Notes: a model not told the origin generated them from the letters alone. A stretch of DNA of 64,000 nucleotides from Epiperipatus broadwayi (GCA_028023455.1 JAQFVV010000043.1:1735483-1799482), one strand, 5' to 3'. Shown: positions 13,581 through 26,655, counted from the first letter of the stretch. Numbers and translations are program-made.

Positions 13581-13855
13581 TTTATATTATCAACATTACA
13601 TATCTGGTAAGCTCCAATTTATTTATAGGCCCGTTAAAATCATTATAAACATAAATAAGTACACTGCATTCATTAACTGAATGCAAGTTGAGGTTGCTAG
13701 GCAACAAAGTATAATAATCAAGATCATTTCATCCTCATTGTTGATAAACTACATAACATATTATAGTACTGATTAAATGAAAAATAATTTCAACGAACAA
13801 AATGACGAGTGTAGCGGTAATATGAGTATAATTTAATATGAGTATAATACTAGAC

Positions 13856-13950
13856 TTTTTTTTTCATATGTCAAAGCGTTGACCGGGAAGCGAACCTGGG
13901 CCTGATGCTTGGAAGGCAGTTGTGCTAACCATTAGTCATTAACGCATGAC
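13856..13950 (-). repeat. tRNA-derived SINE (family T) with target duplication
   Basis: On the minus strand: GGTTAGCACAACTGCCTTCC, B box CAGGTTCGCTTCCC, tail TTTGACATATG and oligo-A. Flanked by the direct repeat TAATACTAGAC at 13845-13855 and 13951-13961. Confidence 0.75.
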
Positions 13951-14463
13951 TAATACTAGACTTTTTGGGGGTTTAAAAGGCAATTAGCAAAAATATTAAG
14001 ACAATCATAATATTGGTAACAAAATGAAAAGTTATATTATTTATTGTAGGTGGTAATAATTTATCCAGAATCACAATCCCTCGCATATATTAGAACTTTT
14101 TGAATAACCATCTTTGAGCATTTTACTCACAGTCCGTTAAACGAATATCCTAAATACAGTTTAATCGTTATGTGCAAGAATCTGGTGGAATAGCTCTCAA
14201 ATACTTGTATGGTGGCAGTTTACCAGCTATGAGGAAGAGATTTATATCATCATATCAGTTCATAGTAAATCTCAAAACATATGTTCTTGGATATTTCCGG
14301 AGTTGCTGATCCCACACCATATACATTTAACAACATATCAATTAATAAAAAACATCTTGCGTTATTCCTGATTTATTACTGATTTTTCATGATCTACAGA
14401 TGTGAATTCTTTCCACCTAATTTTAAGGTATTGTTATATTACTTGTGGGAAACGCAATTGAAG

Positions 14464-15820
14464 AAAAAACATTGGTTGTTTTATAACAGCATGTTGAAAC
14501 TGCCGGAGGGCATTATTTCTATGATAGCGCACAGAAATATGCTGTTTAGGTGGCCTCCACTATCGAACGTTCTATTTCTAATGCGTAAGCCTAGAAATAG
14601 TCCGTTGATACGAGGGGGGGGTGGCTGCTGTGTTTATTTCTATGCTAATGCACAGAAACATGACATTTAATCTGCCACAAAAGCTATCGTGTCAGCTTAC
14701 AGCTCAGATTTGGGCTAAGCATTTTGGATGTGCGATCACATTTCACTTTTGGTTACAGTATTATCTGAGAGTGGCTGGAATTCTGATTGTCAAAACTATT
14801 TTAATATTCATTAAGACCACCTCCCCCTCTATCTCCCATGTTTTAGGAAGGTCTACTAACAATTATGAGCAGAGTCTCATGCTTCCCTAGCGCCCATTTC
14901 CTGCTGAAAAAATTGGGCAAGTGTAGGTGCAAGTGCGATTCCTATCAAATCACGCTCTAAGTCACGTTTCGTGCGAGAACATCTGCGAGCTGAATCAAAT
15001 GGCTGAAATAGGAAACTTTCCAAATGCCAAAGAAAGAATTGTTCTCTGACTGCTGGAATTGGGTTATCAAACAAAACAGCTTGAAGCTGCATGTGTGCTG
15101 TCTATCCTGAAGAGCCCAAAAAGGTTGTTTTTAATTGCCGTATATATTTATGTTTTTGGTAATTACCATCAAAACTTTGTCAACCTTCGAGTTTTTTTGC
15201 GTTCCGTTCTGTTAGCAATTGGAAACACCCTCCCCCCACCCTTCTCCCAAAGTTTGACTTTGGGTTGTAAATGTTACCGTTAAATGGAAATAGATTTATT
15301 TGTAATTTATAAAAATAAAACAAACAAACACACAAAAAAGAAGAAGAATCTGATCTTTTTGTCATAGAATACCGAACCGAAAATATAAATAATGAGAAGA
15401 ATAAAAAAAAAAAGTGGTAACTACTTTTCAAAATTCATTTTTAATTGATGTATTTTTTTGGGATTCCCAAAATTGATTTGATAGCCGTACTTTTTAAATG
15501 CGATAAACAACAACAACAACAACAAAAAAATACACAGACTGAAAAAAAAACCCAGGCCCCCTTTAGAAAATATAAATAATGAAAAGAATAAAAAAAAAAT
15601 TAAGTACTTTTTGTAAATTCATTTTTTTATTAATTTTTTTATGCATTTTTTTTGTTGTGTTTAAAAAATTGATTTGATATTACTTTTATAAATGTGATAA
15701 ACAAACCAAAGCCAAAAAAAAAAAAACCCCGGCCCCGGCAACATTATATTTATCTTTGTTTACAAACAAACCACGCCCTCCGGCGATTTCAACATGCTAT
15801 TATAAAACAACCAAAACATT
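14464..15820. mobile_element. Unclassified ~1.36-kb element with ~46-bp inverted ends
   Basis: The left end ACATTGGTTGTTTTATAACA, GCATGTTGAAACTGCCGGAG is complementary to 15775-15820, with a few mismatches. Inside are three diverged copies of a TTATTTCTATG...CACAGAAA motif (14513, 14571, 14636) and a ~188-bp tandem duplication (15380-15567 / 15568-15735) with oligo-A tracts and CAA repeats. Two short open frames (14389-14890) do not resemble known proteins. Confidence 0.5.
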
Positions 15821-15829
15821 AATCAAGAC

Positions 15830-17240
15830 TTGCAAGGCTGATCATTTTCTTAGCCTTTTATTATCGTCCAAATAATGGAATCAAAATAAGAAATCACGGC
15901 GTAATAAAATTTGTCCGAAAACCATTATGCCATGACTAGATATCTCATCGAAGCCATATTGCATCTGCAACCATCCAAACTGAACAAACTATAAAAGTGG
16001 TCAGGATATGCATAAGCCTGCTTTGTAGCATGTGAAAAAAGATCTGAGGACTGAAAACAAATTATGAAGACTACTAGATAAATCCATCAGGTATTTTGGA
16101 TTCAAGGCTATAGTCAAATAAATACAATACAACTTAATATTTTATTAGAAAAATTTAGTGTTAACAATCGAAAAATATCCAAGCAAAAGCCTTGGTCTGT
16201 CATTTTGTGATCTGATTAAAAAATTCATGGTTTATTATTGTGATATTGGTATTGAAACGTCATTTAACCTCTGAGAAATTGAGCATATGGCTAGAGTAAT
16301 GACAGAATTTGAGAGAGGGATGAGAGATGTTTTTTTTAGAACTTGTAGTCATATAAATAAAGTCTAAATAACAAATAATATGAAGGACATATAAATTCAG
16401 ATTTATTACCATCTTCAGAAATACTTACCACAAGGAATATGCTTTATTCATAAGTCTATATACCAAGCAAGCAATAAGTGCTGAAAAAGAGTTTTACCCC
16501 GTCCAATTCCGAAGAAGGAAAATACTATTTTTTTCCATTAAACACTTAATTTTTATCCTATGTGGTTTAACACAGTAGTAAAATAGCAGATTTAAGAGCT
16601 AAAGATTTGTGGATAAGCTCTTAGGTAAGTAAAAAAAATATCAGTTTATTTAATTAAATGGAATTGAGATTTTGGGTACTTGACATCATATACGATTCCA
16701 ATCAATCATATTACTATTATCATTTTTAATTCATCGTAAATAATAAATGAAAACAAGTTAACTTCATTACAAGCTACTCGTAAATGAGAATGAGCATTCT
16801 AATTATGGAATGAGATAGAAAGACAAAAGGCAAACATTTAAAGATGAATTTCGTGATAGCTAAAACAAATCAAACCATAAATCACAAATAATTGTAAAGC
16901 AATTTTTTAGTTTCTTCCAACTCTTCCAATGTGTTCTTAGTAGTTTGATCTTTTTACAGGTAATGAAATCTGCCTTTTCCAAAAAAATCATGCTCACATT
17001 CACAATAAAATATGTTTATGAAGTACGTTAATGTTCATTCTTTTCACATGCCAGATCCAACAAAGATATGTTCTTACAATCATAGATTTAACATCATATT
17101 ATCAAGAATCCTTAAATGAAACATTTCCCACCTACTTTATATTACATCAATTGGAATTCGTATCTCACTTCTATACAATAAAAATTTGATTTATTAATAA
17201 CCCTATAATAAATCAATATTAGTATGTTGTAAATACTGAA
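15830..17240. other. Intronic; no gene seen
   Basis: Lies in the intron between the sixth and seventh visible exons. No motif or repeat shared within the window was recognised. Confidence 0.45.
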
Positions 17241-17249
17241 CTTTAAGAT

Positions 17250-17725
17250 GTAATTAAAGTGGATTTGAATTCAGACTTTCAAGCTTTCTTTAGCTATCCA
17301 CTCCATCATGTATAACTGATACACATGACCACACCCAGGTGAAAAAGATAAGTGATCTCCAATATATGTATTTCGTGCTGAACCAGCATGAATCACTTAG
17401 TCCAGGCCATCACTTCCCACACACACATATATATAACCATCAGATTTTCGATGGTATGGATGGCTCAAGAGTTGGAGAAGATTGAAGTCTGTCCATTAAA
17501 ATTTGAAGATTCGCTATCTTAATAAAAACTGAGCACTGATTATATATATGTGTGTGTGATGATGATCTGGACCAACAAATGAGTGCTGGTTCAGTACGAA
17601 ATACATATATTGGGGATCATTTATCTTTTTCGCATGTGTGGGATCATATGCATTGGTTATATAAGATGGGATGGATAGTTGAAGAAAGCTTGGAAGTCTG
17701 AGTTCAAGTCCTCTTTAATTAAGTC
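17250..17725. repeat. Family C, inverted pair
   Basis: An antisense copy (17255-17425) and a sense copy (17430-17720) face each other. Shared blocks are GAACCAGCATGAATCAC / GAGTGCTGGTTCAGTACG and CACTCCATCATGTATAAC / ATAAGATGGGATGGATAG. Confidence 0.6.
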
Positions 17726-17729
17726 TATA

Positions 17730-18790
17730 TAAAATTAAATTATATCAGTATGAAGAACTTATTTCTTAATTTGTTAAGTTCAGCATTACCATGCTTCAAT
17801 AATGAAATCTACTTTTCTATTTAAAAAAAGCAACCAAAATTTTTAAACCAATTCAAATTATTAAACGAATCAAGATTTTTATTCCATCACTTCCTAATAA
17901 AGCACTTAAGATCATCTTCTTTTTTTTTTTTTTTGTACATTTCATAGATAACATTCAAAACATTGAGAAAATTACATAGAACATCTTTTGAAGCACCAAG
18001 AACAGAAATCACAGTACTGTAAATCCACAAGTAAAAAAACAAAACAACTTCTATTGCTTTTGGATACTGAACGATAACGCATCTTAATGCCCATTTCATA
18101 ATGACATGCATAAACGGTCATAAAAACAAAAATACAAGTTGGAGTAGTTTTAATAGTCCTGTTTAACACCAGTTTTAATAACAAATACCTTAGATTTTAC
18201 ACTATCAGTAATAACACTTCCGTATCATCATGATGAAGTTATACAATATAAATTAACTTCTGTGATTATGTAGTTATTTAAAAATACTACCGCAAAATCT
18301 TTTTATTATCTGAGAGAAATGCCTTGAGCAAATGGATAAAAGTAGCATCTAAATTTGCCCTAAATCGAACAAAAGCTGTCTATAATAATTCCGAGTCACT
18401 GTTAACTACTTATCTCTATTACTTGATAACAGTAATATTCCACAATAATCATTACTATCCTTTCTGTAGTGTTATAAAAAGGAGCAATAAAAGAACCATT
18501 AAAAATAAGCGGTAAAACTTCATGACTTCATATGTTTCTAAAAAATTCCAGCAGATGGCATTACATTATTAAAAATTTTTTTAAATAGTTTTAAAGCTAA
18601 TATATCATTACCAAAGCTGTTTTCAACAAGCTAGATATCTTTGTCCAAATACAAATAAGAAGACTGTATCATTAAAGGCAGTAATCTCCATCCATCTGTT
18701 CAAAATATCATTATCTGCTGATTTAAAAAATCTAAGATACCACAATCAGTGTAAGATAGCATATACAACAGTGACCTAGGGAAAAGGTAA
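17730..18790. other. Intronic; no gene seen
   Basis: AT-rich; overlapping open frames on the minus strand (17887-18184) are shadows without recognised motifs. Confidence 0.45.
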
Positions 18791-18794
18791 GTAG

Positions 18795-19205
18795 TTCCCT
18801 TTTGAAACTGCCTGCATTGCCATCTCTGAATTAACGCGTTTTATATAACGATGTAAGTTTAGCTATTTACAAAAATTTTAAGGATCTGTATTCTGGATCA
18901 TGTGACTGTTTCTTACCTTAACCCATATTGAAACCATACACTAACATTAAATTTTATTTTAAACTGGGAAAAACTATTGCAGAAATGTTTGAAATAATTC
19001 AAACTGCGTAGTTAATGCAGTGAAGATGTGAGTCACAAGATCATTTTCAAATGGTTTGCATGAATCCATAATGGTAGGAAGAGTACTGAAGACGATCACC
19101 AGAAGTGCGAAACACGCCATATTTTGTCAATGTGGTAAATAACTAAACTATGTTCTACCTAAGTGTAGATTATAGGTGGCATTGCAGGCAGCTTGAAAAG
19201 AAATC
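18795..19205. repeat. Element D with inverted ends
   Basis: Left CTGCCTGCATTGCCATCTC and GTAAGTTTAGCTATTTAC; right GTAAATAACTAAACTATG and GGTGGCATTGCAGGCAGC. Another copy of one end lies at 62890-62970 (GGTAAATAGCTAAACTACG, GATGGCGCTTCAGGTAG). Confidence 0.55.
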
Positions 19206-19683
19206 CAGTCACCTTTTTAACGGGACAAAGCGATACACTTTGCAATTTTAATCCATCAATCAGTCTTGAATTATCTAGTTAATCTTTGAACATTTTCTCA
19301 AAATCCCTATACCTCTTATCTAGTGTCATATTCATTTTAAAATCCTGCTATGCAGAAAAGGTCATTAGTAATGCAATTATTATCAGAGAATCACTAATAA
19401 CTTTTTTTTTTTGATAAACCTAAGAACAGAATTACTTTTGGTATAATTATAATTTGTAGTTGTATATATATAAAATAAGACTTTGGATAACTTCCTGTAT
19501 TTAACAAGATCATCAAGATGAAGTCTGGTTTCCATGTAGAGATAACTGGTTTTACACGCTATTGCATATTACTCACAGGATGGACTGCGGGAAAGCTATC
19601 ATCCATCCATTTATAACTTAAACCAGCAAGCATCACATGATCACATCTCCAATACTAGCACATAATTGTTTATAAACAAAGCA

Positions 19684-19840
19684 AAGCAAAACTCCATATA
19701 GTAGTGTCACCTGTGCTAAACAGAGTAGTCTGGGGATATTGGATGAGTAGGCATTAGATAGGGATTTTATGCACAAGCCTTCTGGCATCCATTGATTACT
19801 CTGTTTAGCACAGGTGGCACTACTATATGGAGTTTTGCTT
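19684..19840. repeat. Family A, short palindromic copy
   Basis: Inverted arms of about 40 nt (AGCAAAACTCCATATAGTAG on the left and its complement on the right) enclose one 3' half of family A that begins GTCTGGGGATATTGG. The left arm meets the sense half at that point, next to the predicted ribozyme cleavage site. Confidence 0.7.
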
Positions 19841-20465
19841 CATTTATAACTTACTATGTTATGCAAAAAAATTTATTATTATAGCTTATTTTATTTGGAA
19901 ATATTCACTTTATTACATATAATCACTGTTCATAAAATATATCAGTTGCTTTACTTATCCACATGTGGAGGTTTGATATTGTTTAATATAAACTTGTGCA
20001 TTTATACTATATCTATAATGAGATGTTCTTTATGCATAGTTGTAAACTTCCAGATTATATTATACCTGTGCACATAAATTTTTATTATTAAAACCAGTGA
20101 ATTCCTTGTTTTGTTTATTTATTGGAATAGATATGACATATCTATTTTGTGATTGGCAGTGCGGTCACATACATGAATGATATGGTTACAAATAGTTACA
20201 AAACAGAATAAAATAAGAAAAGCAGTTTTAAAATACCGTTAACAGATACTAATAAAAATATAATACAAAATAGTAATAAAGAACTTTAAGAAGTGAAGAA
20301 TTAAAGAAAAAAGACAATAATGTATTTAAGTATATAATTGTAATAGTAAAGATTAAAATGAATGAATAGAATGCTATATTACTTTAAAAAAAAAACACAG
20401 CATGACTGGATTAGGCAATCAGAAAATATCAAATGATCACAATCTTATTCTAGCACATAATTGTT

Positions 20466-20741
20466 ATTAAACAATTAAATTGTGTTTTCAATTTCATTCT
20501 TATAGTTTTGTAGTTAAGTAGAGTTAAAAGGTGGCTGCTGGAGGGTTACATTAGATCCTAGGATCTAGGTGCAGTGCTCTCAGATCCAAGGCTCCTCACT
20601 GATGAAGGCCACAAGCCAGAAACTAGTCTGAGGATATTGGATGAGTAGGCACTAGATAGGGATTTTATGCACAAGCCTTCTGGCATCCATTGATTACTCT
20701 TGTTGGCACAAGATGGCACTACTGTATGGAGAGTTTTGCTT
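20466..20741 (+). repeat. Family A, sense copy with 5' part
   Basis: A non-palindromic copy with the segment TTGTGTTTTCAATTTCATTC, the AGATCTAGGTGCAGTGCTC box, the hammerhead-like core and the 3' half ending GAGAGTTTTGC. No A or B box of a tRNA promoter was recognised in the 5' part. Confidence 0.7.
20593..20634 (+). ncRNA. Predicted type I hammerhead ribozyme in repeat family A
   Basis: Core CTGATGA, hairpin GGC-CACAA-GCC, GAAAC, TA, GTC. Helix I pairs TCCTCA (20593-20598) with TGAGGA (20629-20634), all Watson-Crick. Helix III is A-C with G-T(U) closed by a two-base TA loop. Predicted cleavage is after GTC at 20628. The pair closest to the core in helix II is an A-A mismatch, which departs from the consensus. 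Position and order of the invariant bases otherwise fit. Activity is an inference. Confidence 0.55.
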
Positions 20742-20744
20742 TGT

Positions 20745-22525
20745 TCAATCAGAAAATAGTTTAAAAAGGGTAATCAAAGCATCTACAATTTAGTTTAATA
20801 AGAAATCATTTTAATTTCAGTTAAGAATATAAAGTATCTTATTATCACAAATATAATCGAGTATTGCCTTGTAACTGATATTTAGATTCTTGTTTTAATC
20901 AGTATCAATGATATATATCTTTAGAATTTTGAATTTTACTATTTAATAGCAATTATTTTTTAGCTTTGTTTATAGGTGAGTGTATTTATATGGATATTTA
21001 GAGGATAGATGTGATGATTCTGAATCTAAATGGGATTAAGTAAATGGATCATAGTTCTAAAGGTCATTGACATGTGAAATTATATCCGCGAGACATTAGA
21101 AGCAATAAGTATTTATTTATGACAATCAGTGCTTGATTATAATATTATATTACATGCTGTGGTTTATATAAGAAATTTTAGAGATTATGACAATGTGTAA
21201 ACCTTGGACATTTTTCTATGATGTTTGAATGCTACAATATATGTTGTATATTATATTTCTACACATACTTCTGAAACATAAATTGTAACTTAGAAATAAA
21301 ATCACTCAAGAAATGTATTTCTATTCTTTCCTATTGCATTGCCAAATGTATACCATATAATACTCAATTGTCCAAGCACTTTAGTACATTTACAATGCTT
21401 TATTTTCCACCCTTTTCTACAGTTTACAGTTTCGATTGCCCCAGCAATCTTCTTCAGAACATTAATGCTACTCTCTTCTATTGCATTGCCAAATGTATAC
21501 CACATAATACTCGATTGTAAAAAAAAAAATAGTAAAGTGCTTGGACAATTGAGTATTATATGGTGAAATATATTGTTTATTGTTAATTATAAAAGTGATA
21601 TTGAATAAAGATTTATTTATGTTAACAAAGAATATAATTCCAATCTCTGAGATTACTAAGGATTTAATAATTGTTTTATACTAAATATAAGTGAAACACA
21701 TTGATGAAGGAAATAAGATTTATTTCGTATTTACGTAATGTCAATAGAATAATGTTTACTTGACATCTGAAATAAGGATCTATAATATACTGTAAATCAC
21801 TTGGTTATTTACTAATTGATAAATAAATCATTATTATTGTTATTTATAAAACACTGTTAAGAGTTCAAATTGTGATACAAACATGTCAGATCAGAATACT
21901 AATCCCATGGTTTTAAATCTAGGACTAATTCATGTGATCTTTGATTTGGACAGATATAATAATTGAGCAAGTAATATTAGAATAAGTTCTTTATTTTTAA
22001 TATTACATTTATTTCATGATATGAACATTGATACAACTCTTCTTCAAAGTATATTTGTGTCATTATACAATCACCAGCCATAACAATCCATATAAGTATG
22101 TATATATATACACACACACAGACAGGCTTTTCATCTTAGGTTGCCATAGTCTGGGTAAATTGGTCATAGATAAAATTATTATTATTTAAATATATATCAT
22201 TCAACTGTTTTTAATACTTCAATAAAAAGAGCTGAATGAGATAAGAAAATATATTAAGGAACTTAAAATTGGTAAAAAACAACAAGTGAATTGGCTGTTT
22301 TTACAGGTCAAGAAATTAAAAAGGTCATGGCAAAAAAGAGGGGAAAAAATTGATAGATGAGGTTATAGAAAAATTCACTTGTGAGTTATATAAAAAATAA
22401 AATGAGGAGCTCAGAGAAGAAACTTCACTTGATTTGTAAGACATTATTACAAAAGTAGAATTTAAAAATAAACATATAAGAGAAAAATTTGTATTATATT
22501 TAAAGTTCTTTCTAAAATTTAAATT
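20745..22525. other. Intronic; repeat H and otherwise nothing recognised
   Basis: Apart from repeat H (21330-21565), AT-rich sequence just 3' of the sixth visible exon. Confidence 0.45.
21330..21565. repeat. Dispersed repeat H with CTGAAGA-hairpin-GAAAC motif
   Basis: Direct repeat TTGCATTGCCAAATGTATAC (21335 and 21481) and an inverted end (GCTTGGACAATTGAGTATTA). The minus strand has TTCTGAAGAAGATTGCTGGG then GCAATCGAAACTG. Confidence 0.65.
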
Positions 22526-22529
22526 TTAC

Positions 22530-22702
22530 CTGATCTACTTCTAAATATTCATCACCAATTTTTACATGTTTAGGATCAATTCTTTCCCCTGATGGTTTAG
22601 ATGGATCAAAGGCAAAGGAAACACCTGATACTTGTAGAAAACGTCCTTCATGTTTTGGATACTGAGAAACACCATTTTCTAAAGCTTCAAGTATTTGCCG
22701 TC
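22530..22702 (-). CDS. 5'-nucleotidase-like gene, sixth visible exon (C-terminal domain)
   Basis: The acceptor ATTTCAAG precedes 173 nt, with two bases completing a codon opened in the previous exon, and ends at a GTAAAA donor in phase 0. The peptide begins GRQILEALENGVSQYPK, then HEGRFLQVSGVSFAFDPSK, and ends IGDEYLEVDQ. ALENGVS followed by EGRF.QVSG..F.FD is a strong signature of the 5'-nucleotidase C-terminal domain. Key residues are intact. The intron upstream (about 18.7 kb) is the largest visible and carries the RTE copies and most of repeat family A. An apparent ATG near the start (at 22718) is intronic, not a translation start. Confidence 0.92.
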
Positions 22703-22709
22703 CTTGAAA

Positions 22710-24540
22710 TACAAACATTTACTTGTATTTTAATCAATTTCAAAAAAAAATATTTGTTTAAAAATTAAATTAATAATATTAGTAAAAAAAATATTAATAA
22801 AATGTGAAACTTTCATACATAAAAGTATGTACATATAAATTATATAAAATACTAAATCTGTGCACATCACAAGACGAAAAACATATCATATCTCAACAAA
22901 ACATTAAAGAATAATGAAATAGGGGACACTATATACAAGTTCATCAACTAATGATTTTTTTGAATTTTCTACATTTTACCATCTAGATAAAAATAATTAC
23001 CTGAAAAGAATACTGGTCTCAAGAGAGAATTTCTCAACTAGTAGATAACTTTATGGTTGCAAGATAGCAGGTAAAATAAGAGACTTCAAATATATATATA
23101 TATATTAAATTTATATCTAGAGAAAGCAAACATTACCTTTGTAGAACAGTAGGTATTTTGCAAGGAAAAACCTCAAAGGTTGTGATAAAATATTTACAAA
23201 AATAGGTTCTTATTAAGTATATCTGAATCATCAATAGCACATGCAATTGTGCCATTACCATATTACTAATGGATTAATGGGCAAACAATTTTGCTATGTG
23301 ATCAGGCTTTCCGTAATGGTAACATTCTAATCTTCACTTTTGCAGCCATTCAGACTTGGTTCTTATTATTTATTTGGCATCTTCTGTGTTAGATTGATGA
23401 AACTCTTTTGCGTGATTTAGAACTACTTTACGAGCAGTGCTTCTTTTTGATGGCTTCTGCAAATGACAATTTGATAGAACCAGTAGCTGATATCCTAGTT
23501 TTTCATTAGTCATACCCCACAGAATTTGTTTCAATAAATATTCCTCCAAAGGCAAGTCTTTTGGACCAGCATTATAATCTCTACAAACGCTTCCCTTGCT
23601 AAGTTATACATTCAAAGGGTTTGGGGCTAAAATAATTGCCTAGACACTGACCATCCTCAAAATGAGATAATTTGGTAACTTTTGCAACATAATCTTTCAT
23701 ATTATTTGCTATAAATTATGTATTTATATGCTTTATAATGGCAAGTCACTCAGGGTTATTAATATTAACTTCCTTGATCCCCAATTGTGCTGTTGTGTGT
23801 TATTTATGGGTTAATGGCTAACAATGCTCAACTCTGTGTAAGGATTTAGCTTTAATATTGCACGAGTATCACATTATCTACCTCTAACTCTAACCTGAAC
23901 TTAAAGATTTGGTGCTCTATGGTTCTAAAACTGCATAATTAATATGCTGTAACTACTTTATTCGACTAAACTAAACCATAATTTTAAAAAAACTGAAAGC
24001 ATCCAAATGAAAATATAAATTAATAAAAAAGACCACCAGAGCAAAAGTGTAATACAATAAAATAAAATCTTAATAATTCATTTAATATAAAATTTGATTC
24101 AAGAGTTAATTTATAATACAATTTTTAATAAATGACTATTTAAAAATCTTATAGATCTACCTAAAGCTTTATTAAAATCATAATTAAGCCCAAGATAGCC
24201 TCTAAATATCCTTATATGCCATTTGAGACCTTGTCATTCAATATTGGGATTTGTCCATGTCCTTCTTCTGTTTCTCTTACTAACTTGACATAGCCTCTTC
24301 TCTCTGGTTTATTCTTCACTATCCCTTTCAATTCTCTTGAATTATATTTCTTTATCCAAGAATGTTTTTATTTTCTATTTTAAGACTGCCATTTCTGAAA
24401 TTAGTTTTCTGTTGTTTTTTTTAAAAAAAATTAGTAACTTAATTATGTGTTTTGAATTTTTTTTTTTTCCCTTTCATTTATCAATCTTTTGCTCTAATTA
24501 TTATTAACTTATAAAGTTTAATAAAAATGCTATTACAAGT
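22710..24540. other. Intronic; gag-like remnant and otherwise nothing recognised
   Basis: Apart from the remnant at 23290-23720, AT-rich sequence with poly-T tracts (24415, 24460). Confidence 0.45.
23290..23720 (-). pseudogene. Decayed retroelement Gag-like remnant with a broken zinc knuckle
   Basis: The minus-strand frames contain LPLEEYLLKQILWGMTNEKL, HAKEFHQSNTEDAK and, after a stop and frame change, ECYHYGKPDHIAKLF. The last segment looks like a CCHC zinc knuckle (C-x2-C-x4-H-x4-C) with the second and fourth cysteines lost. An upstream YVAKVTKLSHFEDGQCLG segment is in another frame. This suggests a single decayed gag-like coding region. No protease or polymerase was found next to it. It could alternatively be a processed pseudogene of a zinc-knuckle host gene. 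Confidence 0.4.
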
Positions 24541-24546
24541 TTATAG

Positions 24547-24848
24547 CAGGCAAAATTCTCTATACGTATTGTCACTCAGTGCAAGCCAGAGTAATCAATG
24601 AATGCCAGAAGGCTTGTGTATAAAATCCCCATCTAGTGCCTACTCATCCAATATCCCCAGACTAGTTTCTGGCTGGTGGCCTTCATCAGTCAGGAGTCTT
24701 GGATCTGAGAGCACTGCACCTAGATCTTAGGATCCTAGTCTGGGGATATTGGATGAGTAGGCACTAGATGGGGATTTTATGCACAAGCCTTCTGGTATCT
24801 TACTCTGGCTTGCACTGAGTGTCAATACATATAGAGATTTTGCCTGTT
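24547..24848. repeat. Family A, palindromic copy
   Basis: The left half is antisense (CAGGCAAAATTCTCTATACG through CCCCAGACTAG and the core to CTTAGGATC). The right half is sense, starting CTAGTCTGGGGATATTGG and ending at TTTTGCCTG. The switch from antisense to sense lies near the predicted cleavage site. Confidence 0.75.
24654..24697 (-). ncRNA. Hammerhead-like core, family A (helix I weakened)
   Basis: On the minus strand the core CTGATGA, GGC-CACCA-GCC, GAAAC, TA, GTC is intact, but the base preceding the helix I partner has changed (TGA instead of TCA before the core), leaving one mismatch in helix I. Confidence 0.4.
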
Positions 24849-24977
24849 GTAATAACAGTTAAGAGCAAGCATAAGAAATAGTGATCATGTGAAGTTTATA
24901 GCACACATATGCTTTTTAGTGTATTAAATGTATATACATGTGAATTAACAAACACATATTTCAATTACTGCTCTTAG

Positions 24978-24978
24978 T

Positions 24979-25010
<32 letters not shown>

Positions 25011-25012
25011 AA
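24978..25012. repeat. (CA)n(TA)n microsatellite
   Basis: About eleven CA units followed by TA units. Confidence 0.9.
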
Positions 25013-25479
25013 TAAGCTGCAGAAAGGAGTTTGCTGTTAACTGAAAGAATACCTTTTGATTCCAGTTTGAGATCCTAAAGGAACCAAATGGCAAATTCTT
25101 AATGTTCATGGCAAATGTTCTTGTCATTGTAGCTGTTACTATTATATGATTAGTCATAACTATGTGAATAAGGATAAGCTGTTCATGGTCACTAGCACAT
25201 ATCAGCTAGTGTGGTGAGTTTACTGGTTTTTACCTGACTTTAAGATCAAGAAACACCGTGATCTTTCTTCTCAATTGATCGATAGTTCTTAACTGAAATA
25301 TCATTTAAGTTTTATCAAAGACAGAATGAATGCATGTGTGAATGAACTTTTTTTTCATCAATATTTACCGTCATGACAGTCCAAATTAAATTATGGCCCA
25401 TATTACCAGGAGACTGTGAAGTGACTAACCAAGGCAGCACTTTCTCGGCCAAAGACAGAGAATGCAGAATTCCCCTGAT

Positions 25480-26440
25480 TGCACACTTAGGCTGCTATTC
25501 AACGAGATGACTTTAAAGTGAAGAAAGATGCATGAATTGGAAGAACCATCTAATATTAAATGGGACGTTATTAGACTTTGTAAAGTTAGAAGAAAAGATT
25601 GATGATTAAAAAAGTGGACATATACTATACGACAAAGACATAAATATTGAGAACATAAATATTGAGAACACAAATGGAGTAGGATTCATTATAAATAAAA
25701 AGTGAAAGAACAATATTGTGGAGATTGATGGTATATCAGAAAAAAGTAGAAAGATTAGTTGTTCAATTTAACAAAAGAAACCAAGTGCAAATAATTCAGA
25801 TTTATGCCCCAACAAGTTCTCATCGTGATGCAGAAGTAGAGTATTTTTATATGAATGTACAAAAGGCTTTTGATCAGACCAAAAATTGTCATAGGAGACT
25901 TTAAGGCTAGAATTAGTAAATGAATGAAAGATGAAAGTGTTGTGGGCAAATTTGAATAAGGTGTTAGAAATGATAGAGGATGCAGACTTGTAGAGTTTGC
26001 AGAAAAAGAAAAACTTTATTTTATAAATGTTTTCTTTGAAAAAAAAAAGTAAACAGATCATGGAAGCATCTAAATGAGATACAGCATAATTGAATTATAT
26101 TTTAACTAACAGAAAATTGTATTCCAAGATTTTAATTTTCTTAATAAAGTCAACACAGGAAGTGACCATCGATTAGCGAGATGTAAAATACACGTTTTGC
26201 AAAATTAGAAAAACAATAATTATTAAGAAAAACAATATTTACTGTTGATATTCCTAACCTTCAGAAACTTTTTCCAACGAATTTAAATTAGAACTTGCAA
26301 ATTGTTTTAAAACATTAACAGATTTTGATGATGGTTCAGATTTGAATGAAATCAGTAGGAAGATAACTGATACACTATTAAGAAGTGCAACAAAGATACC
26401 TGGTACAAAAAAGCAACAATGGTAAAATTTCTACTTAGCC
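25480..26440 (+). pseudogene. Decayed RTE-type LINE, endonuclease domain
   Basis: Plus-strand translation in shifting frames matches the apurinic-type endonuclease of RTE LINEs in order: NGVGFIINKK, QVQIIQIYAPTSSHRDAEVE, a GDF motif at about 25895, VGKFE, GRxVEFAE, LNKVNTGSDHRLARCKI near 26140-26190, then the start of the linker to the reverse transcriptase (KITDTLLRSATKIP, 26350-26400). The frame is interrupted by several stops and indels, so it is inactive. The SDHRL motif carries catalytic Asp and His residues of the fold. It lies in the 18.7-kb intron of the nucleotidase gene, opposite in orientation to the gene. Confidence 0.75.
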
Positions 26441-26655
26441 AAAATAATTTATTAAGAAAAGAAGGAATATGAAAATGTATAAAAATGATTTATTACGACA
26501 AACCAAATATCTAGACTTTTGTAAAAAGGTATGAAAAAGAATGTCCAAATTTTGCAATATTTTTAAAGAAATTAGTTTTTTAAATGTATAATCATGTTTA
26601 ATATATACTAATATTCTCTGTGAAGATTTTTTTATCACTTGAATGAAGTGCTTGC

